The notes: generated by a model not told the origin, from the letters alone. Shown: positions 13,401 through 23,372, numbered from the stretch's first letter. The stretch is 64,000 bases of DNA from Siphonodentalium dalli (GCA_032622095.1 CP136063.1:91675980-91739979), one strand, 5' to 3'. Made by a program: numbers and translations.

Positions 13401-14838
13401 TATAGGACCTAAATATTCACATTATTTCAACACTTCCTCGTGCAAATAGGTTTATATAGGACCTAAATATTCACATTATTTCAACACTTCCTCGTGCAAA
13501 TAGGTTTATATAGGACCTAAATATTCACATTATTTCAACACTTCCTCGTGCAAATACGTTTATATAGGACCTAAATATTCACATTATTTCAACACTTCCT
13601 CGTGCAAATAGGTTTATATAGGACCTAAATATTCACATTATTTCAACACTTCCTCGTGAAAAAAGGTTTATATAGGACCTAAATATTCACATTATTTCAA
13701 CACTTCCTCGTGCAAATAGGTTTATATAGGACCTAAATATTCACATTATTTCAACACTTCCTCGTGCAAATAGGTTTATATAGGACCTAAATATTCACAT
13801 TATTTCAACACTTCCTCGTGCAAATAGGTTTATATAGGACCTAAATATTCACATTATTTCAACACTTCCTCGTGCAAAAAGGTTTATATATGACCTAAAT
13901 ATTCACATTATTTCAACACTTCCTCGTGCAAATAGGTTTATATAGGACCTAAATATTCACATTATTTCAACACTTCCTCGTGCAAAAAGGTTTATATATG
14001 ACCTAAATATTAACATTATTTCAACACTTCCTCGTGCAAAAAGGTTTATATAGGACCTAAATATTCACATAGGTTCATATTGGACTTATTTGATTATGAA
14101 ATAAGTCCATATACGACTTATATCCGTTATTCAGTTGCATGGCGCGGACCGCAGTGAACATAAATTATAAGGAGCGTGTCGATGAAAAAGTAGATTAAAT
14201 AGTGCCTACAGTAATGCTCTAAATAATCGACTCCTTAACCACAGCAGAATTATGGGTAATGAGAGCTTTCCGATGAATGAATGTCAACAGGCCATATTTC
14301 CGACTAAATCCTGAAAAATTACCCATAATTCTGCTGTGGTTAAGGATTCGATTATTTAGAGCATTACTGTATATGGGCTTATTTCGAATTGAAATTAGCT
14401 CATATACGACTGTTTTGATCGTGTCCCATTTAGGTTCATATAGAGTAATTCAGATTCAAATAATGCATACATGGGCTTATTTGTGTATTTGAAAGGCTGG
14501 CTATTTCCATAACATCTGGAATTGGATGTTTGGCTGTCACCGGCGTTTTATTTTCCTGACAGTACTTTTGAAAACTACAGTTAGGAAAATCGAACGCAAG
14601 TGAGATGTCGAGGGGCACACTTAATCAGTTTATCCTTGTATTGGAAACGTCCAGCTTTCATTACTATGATGTATATGACTGGTGCTGTTATTGGTGATAT
14701 TATTGATGATGATGATGATGATGATGATGATGTTGTTGTTGATGATGTTGATGATGATGACGATGAGGATGACCACGCTGACGATGATTATGATGATGGT
14801 GATGGTGAGGAGGAAGATAATGATGATGACGACGATGG

Positions 14839-14872
<34 letters not shown>

Positions 14873-16159
14873 AACGACTGTGATAATATACACATGTACG
14901 TTGGTGACCCTACATCATTATTATATACTAAATAGTGTAAATATGTTTGTCAACTCTAACGCGTGTTAACTCAAGATTGAGTTCACTAAACATTCAGCAC
15001 AAGTAGTGGCAGACATCGTTCCGTGTGATTGAACACGTTTTCTTTGTGTTTGACGAATGAGTACGATGAACCCAACATGTTTGTAACTGCCAATTATACT
15101 TGTGAAACATCTCTAATTTTAACTGCAGATACGTGTACATGTTTAATATATAAAACTATGTTGTGTTGTAGGATTCCAAAGCTACCTGTGAGGGGAATCG
15201 AGGGAACTGATACTGAACCCCCACTAGACTTTACAGGGTGCAACTGTACTGTGTTAAACGAAACTGAAGCGACCAAAAGACGAGCGCCCAGAAAGCGTGG
15301 ATTTAGTTTCGGCAGAATTGTAAAGAAAATCCTGGGCATTGAATTTGGAGAGGACAGAAGATTGAAACATTATATAAAGAAGTTCTTACGCAATAACCGA
15401 GGACTCGACTCGAATGACGTTTCGTGTTCTTGTGATAACGAAACAACCGAAGAAAACACATTAAACTTACCTGGGTGGTTCTCAAATGGACGCGGTTGGG
15501 GTAACTCTGATTTCATGGATGATTTCAATCAGGATAGAGGGCGAGGGCAGGGTCGAGGACGCTGGCGTGGGGGCCGAGGTCGGAAGAACGAAAGATCAGA
15601 CACTTTGGCAGGAGGAAGTGAGAGTGACCGGTGGAGCGACAGACGAAAATGGGGTCCACCAGGTCAGCAGATCGCCAATGGTAGGGGTAGTCGCCCTGTT
15701 GTACTCCCTGGTTTTGGAGCGGCGAGTGTGACTGGTCAAGAAAACTCGGCAAAAGCGATGTCAGGGAATGTCACTGTTGGTGGAGCGTTCGATGTGACGG
15801 GATTGGAGGACACGTTCGCGTCAGGAAATCTAACCGGACTCGATAGAGCTTTCAATGCTAGTGGTGGCAACATTAGTGGGCTGAGCAACGCATTTAATGC
15901 GAGCGCATGGAACGGTACTGGACAGGCATTCCAGCGGGGGCAGACTGGTATTCAGTACGTTGAAAATTCCCGCAATGCTAGTCAATGGAACATGACAGGG
16001 AATGTGTTTAATGGAACCAATCTGGGAGGTACACCTAATTTCCCAGATGTTCCTGTGAATAATACCGGTACCTTTATTCCAAGAAACATGACAATTCCAA
16101 ACATGGGAAATTCAACTATTAACCCATCGGTTGCAGACATAGGACAAGCGCCAATATAA
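7403..16159 (+). CDS. Secreted, sequon-rich Asn/Gly protein with cationic segments (3 exons)
   Basis: Assembled from exons 7403-7478, 9336-9738 and 15172-16159, 1467 nt in total (488 residues plus TAA). The junctions are CCAG|GTACAT to TTCACAG|CA (phase 1) and AAGAT|GTGAGT to TTGTAG|GATTCC (phase 2), and both phases keep the frame. Exon 1 is a signal peptide (hydrophobic LVHICLLGLTFIIL; cleavage likely just after LPA). Residues about 35-132 hold roughly fifteen N-X-S/T sequons. Residues 140-159 form a basic amphipathic stretch (MGIAIKLLSYIKGLL...). Exon 3 has CNC (183-185) and CSC (245-247) pairs, a basic run RKRGFSFGRIVKKILG around 200-215, RLKHYIKKFLRNN at 223-235, an RG-rich tract at 272-288, and degenerate repeats with sequons (about 349-402) of the type FNASGGNISGL. 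I do not recognise the family. Extracellular matrix, mucus, shell-matrix or defence roles are all possible. An additional small exon in the 5.4-kb second intron cannot be excluded. Confidence 0.72.
7565..7915. mobile_element. Diverged copy of the 6352 foldback MITE
   Basis: It starts with TCTAGATCATGTCACGAATC, then GCTAACGCCCGTATACAGAG and TTCCACCAGTACAAAAC, matching the left half of the element at 6352. The interior (GGTAAAGGTCCCAACTCGAA) also matches. It continues to the mirrored GCTCACAAAGTCACTTAA near 7880 but lacks the outer right arm. It sits within the first intron of the gene at 7403. Confidence 0.65.
8663..9080. mobile_element. Partial copy of the TAAAGGTACTC element
   Basis: The left end TAAAGGTACTCAATCCGA, followed by a GAGGGTCCCCAT phrase, matches the complete element at 43290-43777. 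The internal phrase GAAAAATAATAGATTT with ATCGATATC also matches. The right terminal repeat is not clear. It lies in intron 1 of the gene at 7403. The right boundary is approximate. Confidence 0.55.
9334..9338 (+). other. NAGNAG tandem splice acceptor
   Basis: The acceptor of exon 2 reads CACAGCAG. Splicing after either AG keeps the frame and changes only the junction residues (A-E versus E alone). The site lies right after the signal peptide. Confidence 0.5.
10148..11117. mobile_element. Element with poly-G/poly-C ends and an internal 80-bp palindrome
   Basis: The left edge is a run of 13 or so G followed by TGTCAAACATTTATCCGG and CCACGTATGG. The right edge is the mirror, CATACGTGG, TGTCTGATTA and a poly-C run (11096-11116). 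Inside, 10320-10405 is almost exactly the inverse of 10425-10503, sharing ATGACTATCGAACTG and TTTTGGGAACAG. After it, CAACAGTTC recurs five times (about 10526-10646). There is no transposase frame. It lies in intron 2 of the gene at 7403. Confidence 0.5.
11120..12612. other. Intron sequence, nothing recognised
   Basis: AT-rich intron 2 sequence of the gene at 7403. Short open frames here have no start context, splice support or protein-like composition. Confidence 0.4.
12613..14070. repeat. Satellite: 27 copies of a 54-bp unit
   Basis: The span is 1458 bp, exactly 27 x 54. Each unit runs from TATTTCAACACTTCCTCGTG through GTTTATATAGGACCTAAA to TTCACAT. Variation is concentrated at a few sites: CAAATAGG versus CAAAAAGG, CACAAAGG or CAAATACG, TATAGGACC versus TATATGACC, and TTCACAT versus TTCAAAT or TTAACAT. 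The near-identity implies recent expansion or homogenisation. It sits in intron 2 of the gene at 7403. There are no spacers, so it is not a CRISPR array. Confidence 0.95.
14071..14470. repeat. Dispersed repeat flanking the satellite, split by a palindromic MITE
   Basis: The satellite runs straight into AGGTTCATATTGGACTTATT and a mirrored AATAAGTCCATATACGACTT. The phrases CCGTTATTCAGTTG and GTGTCGATGAAAA match, in inverse, the stretch 43025-43265 (CATCGACACG, CAACAGAATAACGG). The satellite may therefore be the internal tandem array of this element family. The palindrome at 14209 was inserted later. Confidence 0.5.
14209..14369. mobile_element. Palindromic MITE, copy 1 (internally deleted, 161 bp)
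   Basis: It begins CAGTAATGCTCTAAATAATC and ends GATTATTTAGAGCATTACTG, with TA on both sides (14207-14208 and 14370-14371). The outer 50 bp of each arm match with a single mismatch. About 50 bp of the left arm are missing compared with the 213-bp copies at 16170 and 43835. The TA duplication suggests a Tc1/mariner-type non-autonomous element. It is in intron 2 of the gene at 7403. Confidence 0.85.
14694..14880. repeat. (GAT)n-rich microsatellite
   Basis: Imperfect GAT/GAC trinucleotide repeats. All frames are open here, giving poly-Asp, poly-Met or poly-Ile artefacts rather than a protein. Confidence 0.9.
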
Positions 16160-16169
16160 AATGTATATA

Positions 16170-16382
16170 CAGTAATGCTCTAATTAATCGACCTCTTAAC
16201 CAAAGCAGAATTATGGGTAACTTTTCAGGATTTAGTCGGAAATATGGATTGTTGCCATTCATCGGAAAGCTCTCGGGGAGAGCTTTCCAATGAATGGCAA
16301 CAAGCCATATTTCCGACTAAATCCTGAAAAGTTACCCATAATTCTGCTTTGGTTAAGAGGTCGATTAATTAGAGCATTACTG
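16170..16382. mobile_element. Palindromic MITE, copy 2 (213 bp), in the 3' UTR
   Basis: It is flanked by TA at 16168-16169 and 16383-16384. The two ~105-bp arms differ at only two positions and meet with essentially no loop at GCTCTCGGGGAGAGC. It starts ten bases after the stop codon of the gene at 7403 and upstream of the only nearby AATAAA, so the mature transcript should carry the full hairpin. Confidence 0.9.
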
Positions 16383-16726
16383 TATCTAATATTTAGGGAC
16401 ATGGCGACAGGTGATGGGTGTCTGACGCCAATCGCGGCCAAAACTTTTCAGCAGGTGCCAAATTCAATTTTCTCCATTGATAAGGTGATATGTGTGCATT
16501 TCCTTTTCTGAAAACAGGGCGTAGATGAAATGGTGGATGATCCTTTTATCTACGACCCCACAGACATCGCCGGCATTCGATGCCGAGTAACTTACAATTG
16601 TTCTGTGTTTTCTGTGTGAGAGAAGACGATGTAATCACGATTGTTTATATGAAACTTTCAAGAAGAAAGAACTCAACTTTGGAGCTACATATAATGTCAA
16701 AATGGGTAACCTACATGTATATTTCC

Positions 16727-16732
16727 AATAAA
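16727..16732 (+). terminator. Candidate polyadenylation signal of the secreted-protein gene
   Basis: AATAAA lies 568 bp after the stop codon at 16157-16159. It is the first canonical signal I noticed downstream of that stop. Confidence 0.4.
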
Positions 16733-16904
16733 ACTTCGAAATATGAAATCCATTTCAAATTGGAATTAAGTCGTCTTATTCCTGTTATCGATGCGATATG
16801 TACATGTGTTATATGCGTTTGTCGACTTCACTGCATATAATATACGCATACAAATTATGTTAGCGCACATTTATTACAGCACAGCCCCATGGGGATAAAC
16901 ACCA

Positions 16905-17610
16905 GACATACCAATATATATTATAACAGTGACAAGGTTCACAAGTCCGATTTTGGGAAAAACAGACCATCTATCATATTTCTCAAAGATTCTCAAAATC
17001 TTTCTTCTCAGTCACAACATATTTCATTGTGTCTTATTGGCCATGAAATTTCCTTTCTGTTGATGTATAACTCGATGGTATCAAACGAAGGGAAGTCGAG
17101 ATGTCGTATTGAAAACTAGCAAAACCTACCGACGTCGTCAGTTTCCCCGTCCGGTAAGTAGTGATTATACACGGATACCAATTCAATTATTGCGATCACA
17201 ATTGTCGAACTTGCGAATTGTCCGTGCGATATGTCGACTTCGCTTAAATAGACTTCGTCAAGTTATATATCAAAAGAAAGAAAATGTTATGCCGTATAAC
17301 ACTGGGGAATATTTTGGCTGTGTTGACATTTATTTTAGAATTATTGAAGATATTAGGCAGACAGGGAGACTCCCAAATTTCCAGTAGATATTGCAAGTTT
17401 TCGGTACGATGTCGCGACTTCCCTTCGTTTGATATTATGGCATTATACATCAAAAGAAAGGAAATTGCATGGCCAATACGATACACTGAAATATATTGTG
17501 ACTGATTTGAATGATATTGAGAATATGTGAGCAATATGATGGATGGTGTGTTTTTCCCAAAATCTGACTTGTGAACCTTGTCACTGGTATAGTATATATT
17601 GGTCTACTTG
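16905..17610. mobile_element. Foldback element, ~700 bp
   Basis: Left arm phrases (ACCAATATATATTATAACAG, GTGACAAGGTTCACAAG, CGAAGGGAAGTCG) recur inverted at the right (CGACTTCCCTTCG, CTTGTGAACCTTGTCAC, TATAGTATATATTGGT). The inner part also has a smaller mirrored pair around TATCAAAAGAAAG. There is no transposase frame. Confidence 0.65.
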
Positions 17611-17686
17611 CTATTTCCCCCCCCGGGGGCCTGTGGATTAGAGAGGTTCAATTTATTGATCGTGGCTTATAGTCTGTAGGCATTAA

Positions 17687-17923
17687 CCTTTTCTATACTA
17701 AACACTCATTGGCGAGTAGTTCCGTTAGGACATGTTCAGATAATGAGTTCATAGGTCGTTTGTTGAACTTATTATCTGAACATTTCCCACTTCTTAACTT
17801 GTATCATATTTTCGTCATACTGTTTCTGCTTATGTTTCCTGAACATCCCTCCAAATTAATTATAGACCATTCCAATGCTTACTATTATAGCTGAATTTGA
17901 GAATCAATTTAGTATAGAAAGGG
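17687..17923. mobile_element. TTAA-flanked MITE, 237 bp
   Basis: Terminal repeats CCTTTTCTATACTAAA and TTTAGTATAGAAAGGG match at 15 of 16 positions, and TTAA is present at 17683-17686 and 17924-17927. This is a piggyBac-like signature. Inside, ATGTTCAGATAAT is mirrored by ATTATCTGAACAT. A related piece at about 31045-31290 shares ATGTTCAGATAA and the end TTTAGTGTAGAAAGGGTTA. Confidence 0.8.
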
Positions 17924-18261
17924 TTAAACCGCCATTTATAGAATATTGTCCAATTAAATACATGATTAAATTTTGATTGCGAATGAGTTAAGGGTTAGTT
18001 ACAATAACAACGACTATCTTTATTGCCCCAACACAATTATAACCACTTATCTGTTCTGCAACCGCATTAATTATTATAACGTGTTGTTCGAAATCAGTGT
18101 AACGAGATCTTCCCTAATTTCAAATATTATGTCGTGTCAATTTCGCCATGACACACGTATGCTCTCATTTACTTTACAAGCTACAATCCAAACGCTATAA
18201 GAGGAATTTATCTACTGACTGTCCATGGTTAATGGTTAGCGTCGTGATGAGTAAATTTTAA

Positions 18262-18517
18262 CCATTCCATGACTGGAGCATCCTGAATATGTGCGAAAAC
18301 CCTGTGCCAATGCATTCTCTTATTTGTGCGAGTCGCCAATAAAGGGCACCTCGCATATATATGAAAATGCATTGGCCTAACAATAATTACCTTGATCTTT
18401 TAAGCCATTGTATTCTGTTATATATGTGAGGCTCCCAGTGGGAGACTCGCGTTTGTAAGAGAATGCACTGGCACACGATATTTAATGCTGCACCAGCGCA
18501 GCTCCCGCCATAAAGAG
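18262..18517. mobile_element. TTAA-flanked MITE with internal hairpins, 256 bp
   Basis: TTAA is present at 18258-18261 and 18518-18521. The left part has CCATTCCATGACTGGAGC and CCAATGCATTCTCTTAT. The right part has GCACCAGCGCAGCTCCCGCC. Internal hairpins pair GCATTCTCTTAT-type text with its inverse. The element at 42167-42808 is an inverse-oriented relative. An isolated right end lies at 18850-18884. Confidence 0.65.
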
Positions 18518-18999
18518 TTAAACCACGTTATTTGGTTCATGGTATCGCGCCATTGCTGATATTAGGAAAACAGCGACAAACAAGAGCATCGCTAGGACGT
18601 GACAAAATACGCCCGTGGTAATTTCAACAAAGGGTCATAACGTGTAATCCATATGCCAAGTTTGAAAACAGGTATCTATAACTAAAGCTATCACCGGAAA
18701 CCAAAATAATCGTCAATTTATAAGTAAACAAGGACATAGCTGCGATTATGCGGACGGAACCTAAATTCGAACTTGACCTGTATTTTCATATATGAGTAAT
18801 CAATATACCAAATTTGAAAACAATCATTGCAGATAACTAAAACATAATGCTGCACCAGCGAAGTTCCCGCCATGAAATGGTTAAGCTGGCGCTAAGTTTT
18901 AAGCAATGTTTCAACGCTAACAGAAATCTCAGTCTCTCACAGCTGAAAATTCAAAAGCATTGATGTCCACTGTTCAAACTCCATGCAGGGTTTACCTCC

Positions 19000-19640
19000 C
19001 TTGACGACTTGGTAAGACCGCTGCTGCCGGCGACATTTTACCCACATTTGGTGGACTTCCGCGATATTAAGATATATACTAAGAGAACAGAACAACATGC
19101 TGCCCTTGTTAAGCACACAAAATATCGAACAAAATTTGTATAAATTTTGAACCTTAAGTCCCACTAAAACCGAAGAACTATTTTTCGAAACGGTGTGATT
19201 CGGTTCTCAGATTATTTTATCAACACAATAGTCCAAACGCACGTGTACGACATTGTCTCAACTCGTACGGCAAGTCAAACACAAGAGTTATAATTTGCTG
19301 CAATTTTGACGAGTAGCTGGCGAAAATCGTCAACAAAACTACCGCTCTGACTTTCCATTCTGTCATGTTTTAGTGCGGGAATTGTTCTCAAAGCAAATAG
19401 AAAATTTGCCTTTGGAGCTATCGGGTTTCGCCATTTTATGCTGGAAAACCCCATGCTAAATATAAAAACACTGACTAGTACCCAGCCTGTGAGAAAGGAA
19501 GTAATGACTGTTGCGCTCTGCTAGAGATTGGTCACTGATCTGAATTCACAGTAAACTAGACATCTTTCTGAACTATAGGTACGGTTGAAATTCAAAGGGA
19601 TGTAATTAATAGCAACCACAACGCGCCGCAGGCGCGTTGT
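19000..19640. other. Intergenic, nothing recognised
   Basis: No exon or repeat identified apart from a short GC-rich hairpin near 19620-19641 (ACGCGCC, then GGCGCGT). Confidence 0.35.
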
Positions 19641-19654
19641 TGCTTTTCAAGTTT

Positions 19655-19990
19655 AGGCGTGAATGACGTCATTAATTTTTACAATACCATGAAACAGCAT
19701 TTCGACGCGATAAAAATCCGGACAAGAAAAATGGGTTAAAAATCACGTGACTTCCGCTTCGCTTTCGCATAGAATCATGGGAACAATAATATCCCAAAAA
19801 GAAACGGTGACACAAAATCGGAAGTGGACCAACGGGATGGTTATAAAATTAACAACTTTAGTTTTTCTGAACAATTCCTACGTGATTTTGGCCTATAGTT
19901 TAGTTTCGTTTGACCAATTTCGTTGGTTAGCTGAATAAAATCAGCGAAGACGTCATGACATGGGTCCATGACGTCATTTGCGTCATTTGG
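19655..19990. promoter_or_regulatory. Cluster of CRE-like TGACGTCA sites
   Basis: ATGACGTCAT occurs near 19662 and again near 19970, the latter followed by TGCGTCATTTG. GACGTCATGACA lies near 19950. Full palindromic TGACGTCA sites bind CREB/ATF-type factors in animals. No adjacent first exon was identified, so function is inferred only from motif density. Confidence 0.3.
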
Positions 19991-20639
19991 TGTTGTGGGC
20001 TAGAATCCAGAAAAAAATTGGTCTCCACAGGAAACACTGATTTCACATCAGTATACTAGACTTGGTTGCATTTATAACCGTTTTCGCAAAAGATATATGC
20101 GAAAATAGCACAAGCAAAAGTGCCTGCTTCAGAATCAAATTACCACAGTTGAATAGCCAAGGATGTACCCTTTCCAACAATGTATAGCACGACATCGTGT
20201 GTTGCGCCGATGTTTACTTATGATGTTTTGTAATAACGATCCCGCCTTAGCTGCGTGTAATTTTCCTCCGGACAAATTGCTTAGCGAAAAATCCCCCTAA
20301 TAGGCGGACAACATATTCAATAAGTTCCCGTCTCGCAACGATTTGGCCTCACAGACATATCAGCGGCTTATCAATTCCTTCGAGATAAATGATTGAACCA
20401 ATCTACCCTAACAAGGGGGATTTTTTCACGGTTGTATGTCGCGCGAATAGTATTGGCTGGCTGCCAGGTATTCACACTCAACATCGGAACGCGGCTTATT
20501 ATTTGAAATCATTTGTGAGCAGTGGTGGCGGCAAGGAAGTCAAATTATATGTCCATCATAACATGGGTCGCCTTCGTTGGACAAGATGGAATTAAGCCTC
20601 AACCAAATTTGTTGTCAAGTTGATGTGGGGGGCTTATAT

Positions 20640-21461
20640 GACCTTGACCTTGACCATAAAACGACCTTGACCTCTGTTGAAAGACATCTCACTTAAAGGG
20701 CCATTTTGCTAGATATGTGTTGCGATGTACGCGCTAATGTCAATATTCAGAGGCCTTTTATAGCTATCCTTTAGAAATATACCGGTATCGAGGCTCCTAC
20801 ATACTCGAGTCTGTATCTGACGAACAGAAACATGGGAGTACGATATCAATTTAAACTTGACCTCCATAAAGAATCTATTATATATTTGAAGAAAGTTTGT
20901 GGTCTGTGCGTGTGGGTGTGTGTGTGTATGTATGTATGTGTGTGTGTGTTTCCGCGATGGAATCGGAAACGGCTAACCGATTTTGATGAAACTTGGTACG
21001 GGTATGTAGTTTGACCTGAGGACTAACATGGGTATATCCGTTTGCCCGTGCGGCGTGACCTTGACCTTCAAATGACCTTGAACTCAAGTTCTCCGCTGAG
21101 CCGATTTTCACCAAATTTGGTATGTGGGGGTAGTTTCAGGCGCTGAGCAATTTCGTCACACCCGGATGCCCGTGCGGCGTGAACTTGAGATTTTAAATGA
21201 CATTGAACTGTATCTGGGTATCCACTGGGCCGATTTCCACCATTTTTTGGGGGTGTTGGTGTAGATGGGGATGCCAACAAATTTCGTCTCACCCACATGC
21301 CCGTCAGACAGGTACCCAGCTAAAACCTAATGTATAGTTTGTGACTTTTGTCTGTTAGCTATGGCCGGGAAAACTTCCGGACGGATTTCGACGAAACTTG
21401 ATACCTAAGTGTACGTTTGTCCGGGAAGTGTTTTGGACGGGTCAAAGTGTGACAAGTTCAC
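20640..21461 (-). repeat. Dispersed repeat family A, split by a retrotransposon
   Basis: It contains repeated CCTTGACCTTGA phrases, a GTGTGTATGTATG tract, CCGATTTTGATGAAACTTGG (about 20978) and a second CCGATTTTCACCAAATTTGG (about 21100). It stops near GACGGGTCAAAGTGTGACA, and the same family text resumes at about 23104 after the retrotransposon. Confidence 0.6.
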
Positions 21462-23103
21462 CCAATAATCCGACTTCTTAACGACATTGTGATTAATAAT
21501 GACAAGAAATCAAAAGATTGTACATTAACAACTTTTATTGACTTCTCAAAAGCTTTCGATACCATAAATCACGATATACTATTATCTAAACTTGAATTTT
21601 ATGGAGTTCGAGGCAATATAAAACATTGGTTCGAGAGTTACTTAAGAGATAGAGTGCAATATGTAGATTTAGACGGTTGTGTATCAAGTGAAATCCATAT
21701 TACAACTGGTGTCCCTCAAGGATCTATCTTAGGCCCTTTACTTTTTCTTATCTATGTGAATGACATGCACCGGAGTACATCATTATCCCTTTTATCATTT
21801 GCAGATGATACCACTGTATATGCGTCTCATCATAATTTAGATTTACTTTTTAAGCGCACAAATATTCAACTTGAATTACTCAATAAATGGTGCAAGGCTA
21901 ACAAACTGTCATTAAATGCCAAGAAAACCAAATATATTTTATTTCAACCAACTGGTGGAAACTATAATTGCACGAAACATACTCTACCGATAAATGGTCA
22001 AATAATTGAAAGAATAGGAAGCAACTGCAAAGAAAAATCCTTCAAATTCCTTGGTATTCATCTCGACGAAAATTTAACATTCAACAACCACACAGCTTTA
22101 ATTGCAACAAGAATGTCTAGAGCTCTATATGCAATTAACAGAGTTAAACACATTCTTCCAGAAAGGAATTTACGACAGTTGTATTACAGTCTAATTCATA
22201 GTCACCTAACATATGGCATAGAAATTTGGGGAAATTCGAATACGTTTAATAAATTAATAGTATTGCAGAAAAAGGCAATTCGCATTATACATAATAAAAG
22301 ATATAACAGCCACACCGATCCACTTTTCAAAAAAAGTAATATACTAAAAGCTCACGATCTTTATAAATTACGCACCTATCAATTCATGAACGATTGGTTC
22401 TGCAACCAACTACCTATCTCATTTCAGAACACTTATCGCATATACCACAACCCAACAATGGTAACAAGACAAAGTGGCAAATTAGGTGGAACAAAATCTA
22501 GAACATCCTTTACCGAAAACCTTCCTTACCATATCTTCCCGAAACTTTGGAAAGAACTAGATACATCTTTACAGTTAGTTTTACCACGTTCCAAATTTAA
22601 ACGAGACGTATCTGAAGATATCATAAGCAGCTATCTTGACAGTGTTCTTTGTAAAAACCTATACTGTTTCGACTGTTATCCGTTCATGGATGAATCAACT
22701 TTATATATGTAAGAATTGTTAAGTGAATCCAACGCATGTACGCCCATTATGTGTGAAGAATACAACTATATCATCAGTCTTATATTATACCAAAATTTAT
22801 ATTATATATCATAATTGAACGATATTTTACTGAATTGCCACTTAGGCTATGGAAAAAACTAAACCACAAAAGTATCGTTGTCTACACTACTATAGATAAA
22901 AAAAAAACTGTATCACCATTATATACTGTCATTTGGGATCAGAGTCGGAATATAATTATCTAAGTTTGGGAGAGTGCAGGAAGACGACCAGTAGGTCATG
23001 CCATCTCCCAGTAATATATACTATATTTTGTTTGATTTTTGTATTATACATTATCATGTTTGTTATATATTACTAAATAAAATTGAATTGAATTGAATTG
23101 ATG
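21462..23103 (+). mobile_element. 5'-truncated non-LTR retrotransposon
   Basis: The unit contains the reverse transcriptase frame 21489-22712, a ~390-bp 3' UTR, and a 3' tail of repeated TTGAA (AATAAAATTGAATTGAATTG, about 23079-23103). It interrupts a family A repeat, as expected for target-primed reverse transcription with early arrest. No terminal repeats are seen. The tail and the C-terminal protein features fit the CR1/L2/Jockey group broadly; the exact clade is uncertain. Confidence 0.85.
21489..22712 (+). CDS. Reverse transcriptase, C-terminal ~400 residues (5'-truncated)
   Basis: The frame is open for 407 residues and continues upstream without a true start codon, so this is the distal part of a longer ORF2-type polyprotein. 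Visible reverse transcriptase motifs are FIDFSKAFDTINHD (motif A with its catalytic Asp), GVPQGSILGPLLFLIYVND (motif B region) and SFADDT (motif C, catalytic Asp pair). These are followed by the LYYSLIHSHLTYGIEIWG thumb-like segment typical of non-LTR elements. The N-terminal endonuclease and the first fingers motifs are absent. There is no internal stop, so the insertion is fairly young even though it cannot move by itself. The encoded enzyme would copy element RNA at a nicked chromosomal site. Confidence 0.9.
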   Translation: MINNDKKSKDCTLTTFIDFSKAFDTINHDILLSKLEFYGVRGNIKHWFESYLRDRVQYVDLDGCVSSEIHITTGVPQGSILGPLLFLIYVNDMHRSTSLSLLSFADDTTVYASHHNLDLLFKRTNIQLELLNKWCKANKLSLNAKKTKYILFQPTGGNYNCTKHTLPINGQIIERIGSNCKEKSFKFLGIHLDENLTFNNHTALIATRMSRALYAINRVKHILPERNLRQLYYSLIHSHLTYGIEIWGNSNTFNKLIVLQKKAIRIIHNKRYNSHTDPLFKKSNILKAHDLYKLRTYQFMNDWFCNQLPISFQNTYRIYHNPTMVTRQSGKLGGTKSRTSFTENLPYHIFPKLWKELDTSLQLVLPRSKFKRDVSEDIISSYLDSVLCKNLYCFDCYPFMDESTLYM

Positions 23104-23310
23104 CTTGATCTTCAAAATGGTCGATTCAAGATCAAATCGGGTAATAGTGGCGGATTTCGACGATATTCGATAGCTAGGGATACTTTTGTCCGGGCAGTGT
23201 TTTGGACGGCTTAACTCGTCACCCCGACCTGACATTGACATTCAAAACGGTAAATTCAAGGTCAAATCTGGTCAAATTTCGCATAACTAGATCCGACGAA
23301 GCACCGCGTG
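23104..23310 (-). repeat. Family A repeat, continuation after the retrotransposon
   Basis: Text such as CTTCAAAATGGTCGATTCAA and GTAATAGTGGCGGATTTCGA matches 55105-55180. It resumes the repeat interrupted at 21461. Confidence 0.6.
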
Positions 23311-23372
23311 TGGTTGCCCCGTTACGTGTCACGTACGATCATATTACCCCAGAAATTAGTGGAGTCGCTTAA

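Noticed and set aside
12613-14070. CRISPR-like regular array
   Set aside because: Units are contiguous with no unique spacers, and the host is eukaryotic; it is a satellite.
14600-14969. Poly-Asp, poly-Met and poly-Ile open frames
   Set aside because: All produced by the (GAT)n microsatellite.
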